NCBI RefSeq assembly: GCF_022096995.1
Contig: NZ_JACXGQ010000009.1
Location: forward strand, 1 to 64,000
Length of the DNA stretch: 64,000 bases
Source: Yoonia sp. I 8.24
GTDB taxonomy: Bacteria; Pseudomonadota; Alphaproteobacteria; Rhodobacterales; Rhodobacteraceae
Direction: 5' to 3'
Of this stretch, positions 48,047-57,800 are shown in pieces (position 1 is the stretch's first letter; each line of letters opens with the position of its first letter). The position numbers and the translations under genes are program-made. The notes beneath the pieces were generated by a model. The model did no database searches, was not told the origin of the DNA, and saw nothing but the letters and a program-made list of their open reading frames with translations.

Positions 48047-48252
48047 GATTTGGGCCTTTAATCTGTTTTTCGGGCACACGAATGTATGCGTGCTAAACAT
48101 TTACGGCCCTATCACTTGCCCGTTTGTGACTTTGGACACAGAGTCGGCGAAAACTCCGAATGGCATGCTTAAATTGGCAGCAAAGACACAGATTTTTGGC
48201 AATTCACCGTTTTTATCTCCGCAAGAATCGTCGCTTGATTAAAGGGGCACAC

Positions 48253-48372
48253 ATGCATAAGCTGAATGTATCGCGTCTCTTACCGCTTAGCGAGAAGCTG
48301 ACTGTTGCAAAACTACAGCAGCATTTCGGCGACGCTTTTGAAAGTGATTTATCTAGTATCTTGTATTTGTAA
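48253..48372 (+). CDS. candidate 39-residue small protein
   Basis: A frame from the ATG at 48253 reads MHKLNVSRLLPLSEKLTVAK followed by LQQHFGDAFESDLSSILYL. AAGGGG lies 7 bases upstream, a strong ribosome site in an otherwise gene-free stretch. The protein is amphipathic and mostly helical by composition. No family recognised. The divergent neighbour is the unrecognised 294-residue gene. Confidence 0.5.
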   Translation: MHKLNVSRLLPLSEKLTVAKLQQHFGDAFESDLSSILYL

Positions 48373-48541
48373 TGGTTTTCTCAGGCTCGGCAGAGCTATC
48401 AGTATTTTTGATGAAAACGACGAAGTAAAATAGTTTTTAGGGCAGATTGTTAAGACGTAAACGTTTGCGCAAGCATATCGTGGATAACTCTTGGTTAACG
48501 CGTGTGCGAAAGCAAGACGGGCTTTTTGTAGGAGCAAGCAT
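48373..48541. other. intergenic stretch between two small ORFs
   Basis: 169 bases, AT-rich on the left (TAAAATAGTTTTTAGG) and ending in GTAGGAGC, the ribosome site of the next small gene. Nothing else identifiable. Confidence 0.35.
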
Positions 48542-48721
48542 ATGGCCGGCGACAGAAAAATGGACGTGGATTTGGATCTTTTGCATGAGGATACAACAGA
48601 TTTCAGGTCATCTGCGGTGCATTTTCCCGCTGACGATGATGCGAGTGAAGATCGGTTCCCAGACGTCGATGACATTCTTGATCGGCTAACAACAAACACC
48701 AAAGCTGTCGAAAAGAAGTAA
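48542..48721 (+). CDS. candidate 59-residue acidic small protein
   Basis: The frame starts MAGDRKMDVDLDLLHEDTTD and ends with RLTTNTKAVEKK; about a quarter of the residues are Asp or Glu. AGGAGC lies 8 bases before the ATG. A longer in-frame start at 48491 has no ribosome site. Soluble, probably disordered or helical. It lies 62 bases upstream of the DUF2125 gene on the same strand and could be co-transcribed with it. No family recognised. Confidence 0.6.
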   Translation: MAGDRKMDVDLDLLHEDTTDFRSSAVHFPADDDASEDRFPDVDDILDRLTTNTKAVEKK

Positions 48722-48783
48722 TACTCGCGCCCGCGCAATCCTGTCGCTAAGTTGCCATCAAATTCTATACCCGAGGCAACGCA

Positions 48784-49776
48784 ATGCGGCGACTGACATT
48801 TTTGGTCATATTCCTATCCATTCTATACAGCGGCTATTGGTTTGTCGGCGCACGCGCCGTTGCCTATGGCACCCAAACAGCAGTCACACAGGCGCGCACT
48901 GATGGTTGGAATTTGACCTATGCTGAGATGAACACAATCGGTTTCCCGTCGCGGTTCGACACCACAATCACAGAATTCTCTCTTTCCCCGCAGGACGAAG
49001 GCTGGCAATGGGCCGCGCCCTTTGTGCAGGTGTTCGCGCTCAGCTATCAACCCAATCGCGTGATCGCCGCCTTCGCCAATGATCAGACCTTGCGCTTTGG
49101 TGATCAAACCCTGCAGATTACAACCGAGAATTTGCGTGCAAGCGCGGGTGTCGCAGCAAATACCGCGCTTTCGTTTGATGACGCGACCGTCGAAGTTGGC
49201 ACGGCACAAGTTGCGTCTAATTTTGGCTGGCAAATCAATGCGGAACGCGCGCTTTTGGCCTTTCGCGCGGAACCGGCTGCCGAGAATCGTTATGACGCCT
49301 ATTTCGATGCCGATCAGGTCGTGCTGCCCAGCGTAATTGCGCAACAAATCGACCCTACCGGCGCATTGGGCACTGCCATAACGCGCGCTGTGTTTGATAG
49401 TGCCGTGACATTTGATCAGCCGCTTGATCGGCATGGTTTTGATGGGCGCGGGCGGGAACCGCGCGCGACGAAATTCACCCTGCGCAATCTGACGATTTCA
49501 TGGGGCCCGATTGAGATACGCGCGCAAGGTGCATTTGACATTGATGCCCAAGGCAACCCCGATGGGCGGATTACGTTCCGGTCCGCGCAATGGCGCGAGA
49601 TCATTGATTTGATGGTCGCGGCTGGGGTGATTGACGCTGGCAACAAGTTAACGGTTGTTACCCTGGCATCCGCGATGGCCGTGGAAGGTGGTGCACCGGA
49701 ATTTCCTATTACTTTTAACGCCGGGCGCATGTCGCTGGGGCCTATACCGATTGGGACGGCGCCACAGTTTTGGTAG
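48784..49776 (+). CDS. DUF2125 domain protein
   Basis: 330 residues with an N-terminal membrane anchor or uncleaved signal (MRRLTFLVIFLSILYSGYWF). The body has the DUF2125 blocks GWNLTYAEMNTIGFPSRFDT, WQWAAPFVQVFALSYQPN and FTLRNLTISWGPIEIRAQGA. Periplasm-facing beta-rich protein, widespread in alphaproteobacteria; function unknown, with some resemblance to AsmA-like repeats. The ATG is preceded by GAGGCAAC. It converges on the YcjF-like gene with 2 bases between. Confidence 0.88.
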   Translation: MRRLTFLVIFLSILYSGYWFVGARAVAYGTQTAVTQARTDGWNLTYAEMNTIGFPSRFDTTITEFSLSPQDEGWQWAAPFVQVFALSYQPNRVIAAFANDQTLRFGDQTLQITTENLRASAGVAANTALSFDDATVEVGTAQVASNFGWQINAERALLAFRAEPAAENRYDAYFDADQVVLPSVIAQQIDPTGALGTAITRAVFDSAVTFDQPLDRHGFDGRGREPRATKFTLRNLTISWGPIEIRAQGAFDIDAQGNPDGRITFRSAQWREIIDLMVAAGVIDAGNKLTVVTLASAMAVEGGAPEFPITFNAGRMSLGPIPIGTAPQFW

Positions 49777-49778
49777 AA

Positions 49779-50768
49779 TTACTCCTTACCAAATAGCCCG
49801 CTGAGCGCGCGGCGCACGAGCGCCGTGACTGATGGGCGCGATGTGGCGTGAAACGGCAGCGGGCGGCAGACTTCCATCGCGGCCACGCCAACACGGGCTG
49901 TTAATGCCCCGTTTATCACGCCTTCCCCAAAGCGCCGCGAAACCTTGGACAACACCCCACCACCCGCAATCGACCCAATCAAATCGTCGCCCACAGCGAC
50001 AGCACCTGTGGCCACCAAATGCGTCAGCACAGAGCGTGTTAAACGCCAACTGCCCAAGGTGCCCGCGCGACCGCCGTAAATCTCTGCGATGCGTCGGATC
50101 ATCCGCATGTTGGCGGTCAGCGCTGTGAACAGATCGGCAAGCGCAAGTGGCACAATCGCGGTGACGGTTGCGACCTGACGGGCTGCGGCTTCGACTTCGC
50201 GCTGTGCGCGGGCGTCGAGCGGGTCCAAAAGCGTGTTTTCAGCCAGTCCGATCAACCCGTCGGCGTCTAGTACATCGCCGCTGCGCGCCTGTAATTCGGA
50301 TCGCCCCCAAGCGGTATCTTCACGCGCCTTATATAGCTTATCTAACGCGGTCACCACCGCGCGTGCGGCATTCAAGTCGCCTGTGTTCAGCGCATCATTG
50401 GCTTGGCGTTGGATGGCATCGAGCCTTTTCAGGCGCGTGAATGCAGCCAGTTCGCGCAGTGTAACCAATGCGAGGACAAGCACCATCGCCCCGACCAGCG
50501 CGGTGGCGATGCCGCCTAGAATGGGCGAACGAGCAAGCAAACCGGTCACATAGTCCCATGCCGCCAAAGACAGCATGAACCCCACCAATGTCATCGTGGT
50601 CGCCCAAAACAGGCGGGCTAGGCGCGACGGTTTGCGTGCCGCGATCGTTGCCACCTGTTGCATCGCTGCCCCTTGGGCATTGATCGCAAGATCAGGCACC
50701 GGGGGTGCCGCGTCAGGCTGCGCTTGTTCAGTTTCGTCAAGATCAATCAGAACAGGGCCATTGGTCAT
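49779..50768 (-). CDS. YcjF-like inner membrane protein (TIGR01620/DUF697)
   Basis: 329 residues with two or three membrane segments (about 52-72 and 82-102: LFWATTMTLVGFMLSLAAWD, GGIATALVGAMVLVLALVTL). RLKRLDAIQRQANDALNTGD and the C-terminal GGRAGTLGSWRLTRSVLTHL and VGDDLIGSIAGGGVLSKVS blocks are the DUF697 signature. It is coupled to YcjX by an ATGA overlap; the pair is part of the phage-shock/envelope-stress neighbourhood in E. coli, though psp genes are absent here. Confidence 0.9.
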   Translation of the reverse strand: MTNGPVLIDLDETEQAQPDAAPPVPDLAINAQGAAMQQVATIAARKPSRLARLFWATTMTLVGFMLSLAAWDYVTGLLARSPILGGIATALVGAMVLVLALVTLRELAAFTRLKRLDAIQRQANDALNTGDLNAARAVVTALDKLYKAREDTAWGRSELQARSGDVLDADGLIGLAENTLLDPLDARAQREVEAAARQVATVTAIVPLALADLFTALTANMRMIRRIAEIYGGRAGTLGSWRLTRSVLTHLVATGAVAVGDDLIGSIAGGGVLSKVSRRFGEGVINGALTARVGVAAMEVCRPLPFHATSRPSVTALVRRALSGLFGKE

Positions 50769-52177
50769 AGGCGATCCCCAAACAAAAACTGTGCAGCCTT
50801 ATCGAGCCGAATATGTGGTGGCCCGTCACCGGGGCGCAGCGTCAGCGGCGCAGGTGCAAACCGCATCACCGCGTAATCCGCATCTAACCAATTGTCGGCC
50901 CCGGCGCGGGCCGGCGACAGCAAATGCGCTGGGTCGTCGGGTAGATCACCGGGATAACACGCGGCTTGCTTTCCGGTCTCAAGTAACCGCCCCCGCACGA
51001 CGTCAATCGGCTTGCCTGCGTGATCGACTGTATCTTCAACCGTTGTACGCAAGGCCGCAATGGACATGGCGGCGGTCTTGGCCCCTGCGAAATCAGCGCG
51101 GTCGCTGGCCTCGCGGAGCAATGCTTGGGCAATGGCTGTCAGTTGCGGGTGCTGGCTGTGGTGCAAATGGTCGGCCTTGGTTGCGGCAAACAGAATCTTC
51201 TCGACCCGTCGCCCCTGGAAGATACGGGTCAGGAACGCATTGCGACCGGGACGAAATGCGCCCAAAATTCCGGCCATCGTATTGCGTAAATCGTCAAGTG
51301 CAGCTGGCCCCGCATGGATCGCGCCCAGAACATCGACAAGCACGATCTGCCGGTCGATCTTGGCAAAATGATCACGAAAGAACGGGCGCACGATGTTGCG
51401 TTTATAGCTTTCAAAGCGGCGCTCAAACTCGCGGCCCAATGATTTGCGCGCGAATTTTTCGCCGGGCAGAGGTGCAAATGTGAGCACGGGCGATCCTGCC
51501 AATTCACCGGGCAGCATGAACCGACCGGGTGTGCAATCTGAAAACCCTGCCGCACGGCTTGCGTTCAGGTGTGAGGTAAACCCGGCTGCAAGCGCCTGCG
51601 CGGCGGGCTCATCCAATGCGGTATTTGCGTCGATGTCTCGCGCTTGCTGAAGATAGGCGTCCCCGCCGGGGCGGCCCTTGGCGCGGGCCAATGCGGCGGC
51701 AGACCACTGCGCATAGGATTGGTCCAGCAAAGCCAGATCAAGCAACCATTCGCCGGGATAGTCGACGATATCGATATGCACCGTGCGCGGGCCAGATAGC
51801 CCGGCCAACAGCCCCGAAGGTTGCACCCGTAAAGACAGCCGCAATTCGCTAATCCGATCAGTGCTATCAGGCCATTTAGGGTTAGGCGCGGTCAGGCATC
51901 CTAGATTGGACTCATATGCAAAGCGGGGGATCGTATCGTCGGGTTGAGGCTGAAGGTAGGCGGCGGTGATCGCCCCATTTGCTGCGGTGGTCAGTTGCGG
52001 CATCCGCCCGCGATCCATCAGATTTGCGACCAGCGAGGTGATAAACACCGTTTTGCCCGCGCGCGACAACCCGGTCACCCCCAGACGGATCACCGGTTCC
52101 GCGAACGGATGGGTCAATGTGTCTGTGATTTCGGCCGCGGCCCATGACACTTGATTTGCGATCGTCCTAAAAACCAA
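50765..52177 (-). CDS. YcjX-like P-loop NTPase (DUF463)
   Basis: 470 residues. The P-loop is GVTGLSRAGKTVFITSLVAN near 33-52, and later VDVLGAIHAGPAALDDLRN and FAATKADHLHHSQHPQL match the YcjX/DUF463 family of predicted GTPases. The start codon is uncertain: the frame opens with TTG at 52177 without a well-spaced ribosome site, and a GTG at 52150 is an alternative. Its stop overlaps the YcjF-like start (ATGA), so both are co-translated. Role in envelope stress is by family inference. Confidence 0.9.
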   Translation of the reverse strand: MVFRTIANQVSWAAAEITDTLTHPFAEPVIRLGVTGLSRAGKTVFITSLVANLMDRGRMPQLTTAANGAITAAYLQPQPDDTIPRFAYESNLGCLTAPNPKWPDSTDRISELRLSLRVQPSGLLAGLSGPRTVHIDIVDYPGEWLLDLALLDQSYAQWSAAALARAKGRPGGDAYLQQARDIDANTALDEPAAQALAAGFTSHLNASRAAGFSDCTPGRFMLPGELAGSPVLTFAPLPGEKFARKSLGREFERRFESYKRNIVRPFFRDHFAKIDRQIVLVDVLGAIHAGPAALDDLRNTMAGILGAFRPGRNAFLTRIFQGRRVEKILFAATKADHLHHSQHPQLTAIAQALLREASDRADFAGAKTAAMSIAALRTTVEDTVDHAGKPIDVVRGRLLETGKQAACYPGDLPDDPAHLLSPARAGADNWLDADYAVMRFAPAPLTLRPGDGPPHIRLDKAAQFLFGDRL

Positions 52178-52271
52178 CCTCGGGCCCCTTCACTGCGTGG
52201 TTTCAAGATAGGGGCGGTACGCGCAGATGTGTAGGGATTGATTTTACCGCCCGGCGCGCCTAATCGGGGGC

Positions 52272-53042
52272 ATGCCACGTTTTGCCCTTCTTGTTGAATA
52301 TCACGGCGCACCCTTTGCCGGGTGGCAACGCCAGAACGACCAGCCGTCAGTGCAAGGCACGATTGAAGCGGCCCTTGCCAAGATTGAGCCGGGCGAACAC
52401 ACGATTGGCGCCGCTGGGCGCACTGATGCAGGGGTGCATGCAACTGGGCAGGTCGCGCATTGCGATTTGCAGCGCGACTGGGACCCGTTTCGCCTGTCCG
52501 AAGCGCTCAATTATCATCTTAAACCTAACCCGGTTGCGATTATGGACTGTGCGCGGGTTGATGATGAATGGCATGCGCGATTTGGCGCGCTTGAACGGCA
52601 ATACCTATTCCGACTGATCGCGCGCCGTGCGCCATTAACATCCGAGGCCGGGCAAATGTGGCGGGTGAATCATGCTTTGGATGCGGGTGCGATGCAGGCG
52701 GGCGCGGATCGGCTGATTGGTTTGCATGATTTCACGACATTCCGGTCGTCGATCTGCCAGTCAAAAAGCCCGGTGAAAACCTTGGATTCGCTTCAGGTCG
52801 TTGAAATTCCGCGTGCAGTCGGAACCGAATATCAGTTCCATATTCGCGCGCGATCTTTTTTGCATAACCAAGTACGCAGCTTTGTCGGTACGCTCGAACG
52901 TGTCGGGTCCGGGCGCTGGACGCCAGACGATGTGACAAAGGCGCTTGAAGCCAAAGACCGCGCAGCTTGCGGCCCTGTCTGCCCGCCACAGGGGTTATAT
53001 TTGGCCGCAGTGACATACCCCAACGACCCGTTTGCCGCTTAA
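52272..53042 (+). CDS. truA: tRNA pseudouridine synthase A
   Basis: 256 residues. The catalytic aspartate is Asp52 in GRTDAGVHA (49-57), preceded by [12 protein letters not shown] and followed by [15 protein letters not shown] and [19 protein letters not shown]. It converts U38-40 in the tRNA anticodon stem to pseudouridine. The ATG is divergent from YcjX with about 94 bases between. The stop lies 72 bases before the tamA start chosen here. Confidence 0.96.
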   Translation: MPRFALLVEYHGAPFAGWQRQNDQPSVQGTIEAALAKIEPGEHTIGAAGRTDAGVHATGQVAHCDLQRDWDPFRLSEALNYHLKPNPVAIMDCARVDDEWHARFGALERQYLFRLIARRAPLTSEAGQMWRVNHALDAGAMQAGADRLIGLHDFTTFRSSICQSKSPVKTLDSLQVVEIPRAVGTEYQFHIRARSFLHNQVRSFVGTLERVGSGRWTPDDVTKALEAKDRAACGPVCPPQGLYLAAVTYPNDPFAA

Positions 53043-53114
53043 GTGAATGGTCAATGCCTTGCGGCTTGGTTACTGTTGATTGCAACAAATGTAATGTTGG
53101 GCAGGGGACGGCGC

Positions 53115-54890
53115 GTGACCAGTTTTAGACGGCTAATTATGGCTTTTCTTTGTGCGGCGAGTGCGGCGAGTGCCCAAGACGTGCGGCTGATCAGCGATGA
53201 GGCGCGCAGCGTGCTGGACGATACGTCATTGCTGCGCGCACTTGATGATACGGCTGTGCCCCAAGATTATATTGCGGCCGCCCGTGCTGACTATCGCAGG
53301 CTTTTAACCGCGCTTTATGCCCAAGGGTATTATGGTGGCCAGATTTCGATCACCGTCGATGGGGTCGAGGCGTCGAACATCGCGCCGCTGTCAGCCCCTT
53401 CTGCTATCACAGAAGTGGTGATTAACGTTGTTCCCGGGCCGCGATTTACATTTGGCGAGGTGGCGATATCGCCGTTGCCGACGGGCACCGAATTGCCCCA
53501 AGATTTAGGGCCGCGCCAACCTGCGAGATCTGGCGAAATTTCAGGGGCCGTATCCGGCAGTATCAATAGCTGGCGTGATCAGGGCTACGCCACTGCACGG
53601 GTCACATCCCAACAGATCACGGCGCGCCACGCAGATGACAAACTGGACATCACAGTTGCGCTGGACCCCGGTCCTATAGTGTATTTTGGTGATTTGGCCG
53701 TGACCGGAAACGAAGACGTCAGTCGCGCACGCATCTTGCAGATCGCGGGGTTGCCATCGGGCGATGTTTACGCCCCGTCCGAGATCGCGGCAGCCGAAAC
53801 CCGATTGCGGCGTGCGGGTGCGTTTGACAGCGTTGCAATGACCCAAGCGGATGATTTGATTGATGGAAACATCTTGCCGATGACCGTGCAGCTGGACGAA
53901 TCCAAGCCGCGTCGCTTTGGTTTCGGGCTTGAGATGTCCTCGATTGAAGGGCTGACGGTTTCGTCGTTTTGGCTACATCGCAATCTACTAGGCGGGGCGG
54001 AACGATTTCGGGTGGATACTGAAATTGCTGGCATTAACGGTGAAACTGGTGGCACCGATTATAGCATAAACACGAGCTTCACCCGGCCCGCGACCTTTGG
54101 TGCGGACACGGACTTCTTTATCACATCAGAATTGTCGCGCGAAGACGAACCCGACTATCTGGTCGATAAGTTCGAGGTCGATGTTGGGTTTTCGCGAATC
54201 TTGAGCGATGAACTGACGGTGCGGGCAGGTGTCGGCCTATTAACAGCGCATGAAGAAACGGAACTGGGCACGCGCGACTACACGCTATTTACGCTGCCGT
54301 TAGACGCGACCTATGACCGCCGTGACAATGACACCAACGCGAAATCGGGCTATTATCTAGACCTATCGGTCACCCCATTCATTAGCCTTGATGATGATCT
54401 GGCTGGTGCGCGGACTTATGGCGATGCGCGCGGTTACATCAGCTTTGGCGAAGAACAGCAGCTCACGCTCGCGGGGCGTTTGCAGATCGGCAGTGTCGCA
54501 GGCGCGGATACGACAGAAGCGCCCGCTGATTATCTGTTTTATTCTGGCGGCGGCGGGACCGTGCGCGGTCAATCATATAAAAACTTAGGCGTTGAAACAT
54601 GGAACGGCAGTGAATTCGTGACCACGGGCGGCACGTCTTTTGCCGGTGCACAGCTAGAGGCGCGCTATGTGATCCGCGAAAAAATATCGCTTGTGGGATT
54701 CTATGATATTGGCCAAGTGGGCGATACGGCTGTGCCGCTTGAAAATGGTGATTGGCATGCAGGCGCTGGAATTGGGTTGCGTTATGATACGGGGATTGGG
54801 CCGATCCGGCTAGATATCGCGACCCAAGCGAGCGGCGACGACGCCGGCGAAGATGTGCAGGTTTATATCGGAATTGGACAAGCGTTTTGA
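53115..54890 (+). CDS. tamA: TamA-like Omp85 outer membrane assembly protein
   Basis: 591 residues from the GTG at 53115, which has AGGGGA 7 bases upstream and puts a signal peptide right at the start (TSFRRLIMAFLCAASAASAQ after the initiator Met); a GTG at 53043 is an alternative. Three POTRA domains span about 25-250 (FGDLAVTGNEDVSRARILQI is one boundary), then a 16-stranded barrel with RFGFGLEMSSIEGLTVSSFW, TYDRRDNDTNAKSGYYLDL and the VRGQSYKNLG motif, ending in VYIGIGQAF. It works with TamB in outer-membrane protein or lipid transport. Confidence 0.93.
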   Translation: MTSFRRLIMAFLCAASAASAQDVRLISDEARSVLDDTSLLRALDDTAVPQDYIAAARADYRRLLTALYAQGYYGGQISITVDGVEASNIAPLSAPSAITEVVINVVPGPRFTFGEVAISPLPTGTELPQDLGPRQPARSGEISGAVSGSINSWRDQGYATARVTSQQITARHADDKLDITVALDPGPIVYFGDLAVTGNEDVSRARILQIAGLPSGDVYAPSEIAAAETRLRRAGAFDSVAMTQADDLIDGNILPMTVQLDESKPRRFGFGLEMSSIEGLTVSSFWLHRNLLGGAERFRVDTEIAGINGETGGTDYSINTSFTRPATFGADTDFFITSELSREDEPDYLVDKFEVDVGFSRILSDELTVRAGVGLLTAHEETELGTRDYTLFTLPLDATYDRRDNDTNAKSGYYLDLSVTPFISLDDDLAGARTYGDARGYISFGEEQQLTLAGRLQIGSVAGADTTEAPADYLFYSGGGGTVRGQSYKNLGVETWNGSEFVTTGGTSFAGAQLEARYVIREKISLVGFYDIGQVGDTAVPLENGDWHAGAGIGLRYDTGIGPIRLDIATQASGDDAGEDVQVYIGIGQAF

Positions 54891-57800
54891 AACATATTTT
54901 TGCGCTTCTTTGCTTGCTTTTCCCCCTTTCCGCTTTGGCGCAAACCCAAGAGGAAGAAGACAAAGGTTATCTGACTAATCTGATTGAAGAAAATCTATCT
55001 GGAGTTAGCCGGGACGTCAGCATCATTGGTTTTGAAGGCGCGCTTAGCTCAAACGCGACAATTGATGTGCTGACGGTGGCCGATGCAGATGGGGTTTGGC
55101 TGACGCTTGAAGATATCGTGCTAATCTGGAACCGAAGCGCGTTGCTGCGCGGTGCCATTGATGTGCAAGAGCTGAGCGCCGCGCGCATCATTGTCGCCCG
55201 CCCGCCAGTGTCCGAAGATGCGGACACCCCAAGCGCAGAGGCCAGCTCATTCGCGCTGCCTGAACTGCCCGTTTCGATTACACTTGATCAGCTTGATATC
55301 GCTGAAATCTTGCTTGGCGAAGCGTTTTTGGGAGAAGAAATCACCGTTAGCCTGACAGGTGACGCATCGCTGGGTGGTGGTGAGGGTACGGCAAAAATTG
55401 TGGCAACCCGCCTTGGCAACAAGCCGGGCGTCTTTGAAATTAACGGCGGTTATTCAAATGAAACCCGCGTGCTTGATCTGCTTTTGAATCTGGAAGAAAG
55501 CGAAGATGGGATCATTGGGCGTATCCTTGATTTACCCGGTCGCCCCGCGATTAAAATGGGGATCGCGGGGAATGCGCCAATTGACGATTATGCCGCGACG
55601 ATTGCAATCGCAACGGATGGTCAGGACCGGCTAAGCGGTGATTTTGAATTACTGAACGCAGATGGCGAACAACGGATTTCTCTTGATGTTGGGGGCGATA
55701 TTTCGCCGCTGTTCAACCCCGAATACCAAGATTTTTTTGGCACGGATGCGCAATTATCGGCTGTGGCTGTGCTATCCGATACGGGTCGCATTGATATTCC
55801 CGCCGTGACGATTGACGCAGGCCGCGTCACCCTGAATGGTGCATTGTACATCGGTACCCAAGGCTGGCCAGAGCTGATCGACCTGACCGGTGCGATTACC
55901 CCACTTGCGGATGAGCCCGTGTTGCTTCCGTTGTCTGGCCCAAAGACCTATGTGAACGGCGCGCAAATCGCGATTAGCTATGATGCGGATTTGGCCGATG
56001 ACTGGCGCGCGGATATTTCCGCCACAGGGTTTGATCGTCCCGGCCTACAGATTGAAACGCTCAGCCTGCGCGGCGGTGGTATTTTGCAACCGGGCGAAGG
56101 CGATCTGATTGGCCAAGTCACCGCGAACCTTGCCTATGGCGCAACCGGTGTTGGGCTTGACGATGCCGGCGCCGCGCGCGCCCTTGGTGACAGTGTTGAA
56201 GGTCTGTTCACTGCCGCCCGGACGGAACATGAACCGATGCGCATCAGTCAGCTTTCGTTGCGTGGGGCGGGGATTGATATTGATGCCAACGCAATCATTG
56301 ATGGTCCGAAATCAGGGCTTCAGACAACGGGTTCTGCGCGTGTTGAAGTCACCGGGTTGGAACGGTTTTCGACCTTGATCGGACAAGAGTTGGGGGGCAG
56401 CGCTGCATTCGACCTTGATGCCGATATCACGCCACTTGACGGGTTGTTCGATCTAGCGCTTGCAGGTCAAACATTCGATCTTTCGGTGGGTGTGCCAGAA
56501 GCAGACGCCGTTTTTGCAGGCACCGGAACGCTTGCGGCAAGCGCTGTCCGCGACGAGGCGGGCACTCGGCTTGAGAGTTTGCGCATTCAAACACCAGCGG
56601 CAACCGTGACGGCGTCGGCAGATCTGACCAGCGGTGGCTCAGTCGCGCAATTCACGGCGCGCGTCGCCGAAATTGCCGTGGTCTTGCCTGATTTAAATGG
56701 CCCAGTATCCGTCGCGGGTGATGTTACGCGCTCAGCAGATGGTGTGACGGGCATTTCGGTAAACGGCACCGGCCCTGCGGCAACATTTGCAGGAGAGGCG
56801 ACGCTAAATCCCGCTGAAACCGGGCAAACAGTTAACGCAGAGCTGACAGCAAGCGTGATCGACTTGTCACGCTATGCCGCGCTGGCCGGGCAGCCTATTT
56901 CGGGGCAGGCCAATTTCACAACCAGCGGCGTTCTGCTAAGCGATCAGCTGCGCTTTGATGTCGACATTGCGGGGCAGACCCAAGACGTAACCACAGGCAT
57001 TGCGCGTATTGATCCGCTGTTAAAAGGCGCGGGGCGGTTTACAGCCGCTGTGGCGCGCCCTGCGGCGGGCAAGGTTTCACTATCGGATATGGTGGTGACG
57101 ACGCCCGCCTTTGCATTACGCGGCGCGGCCGATCTGGATATGAACGGCCCCGCGCAGGCTGATGTTGATCTACGTTTGTATGATGCGGCCTTGCTTGATC
57201 CGAGCCTCTCTGGGCCAATGAATTTAACAGCGACAGCCGAACCCAGTGCAGATGAAACAACGCAGGCCGTGATACAATTGTCGGGTTCGGGTGCGACAAT
57301 TGGGTTGGATGCTGCTATCGGCACAGCCGCCAGCAGCTTTGCTATTTCAGGCGAACTCAATGCAGAAGTTGCAGAGCTTGGCGCCTTTGCTACGCTGATT
57401 GGACAGCCCATTTCAGGGGGTGCCACGGTCACTGCTTCGGGTGATTTACTGCCTGACCTAAGTCAGTTCGATCTGAATATCACAGCGCGGAGCGAAGACC
57501 TGAGCATCGCAAACCCAACGGTTGACCCGTTAATCACCGGGGTTGGTCGTGTGAATGCGACAGTTGGCCTGGCTGATGGGGTTTTGGCTGTGCGGACCCT
57601 AGAGCTATCAACCCCGCAGATATCGATCGTTGGGGCGCTTAATGGCGCGTCTGGCTATGGCCAAGGGCGGTTTAACGCCAGTTTGCGTGACGTGGGCGTG
57701 TTGACGGATCAGATCAGCGGCCCCGTGCGCGCGACCGGATCGGCGTCATTGGATGCGGATGGCAATTGGGGTATCGATGCGACAGGAACAGGCCCCGGCG

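Noticed and set aside
46895-48541. Prophage or transposon remnant in the sparse region
   Set aside because: No integrase, transposase, att-like direct repeats or terminal inverted repeats were found.
50575-51483. Long plus-strand open frame opposite YcjX/YcjF
   Set aside because: Arg- and Pro-rich translation with no motif or ribosome site; shadow of the minus-strand pair, which has P-loop and DUF697 blocks.
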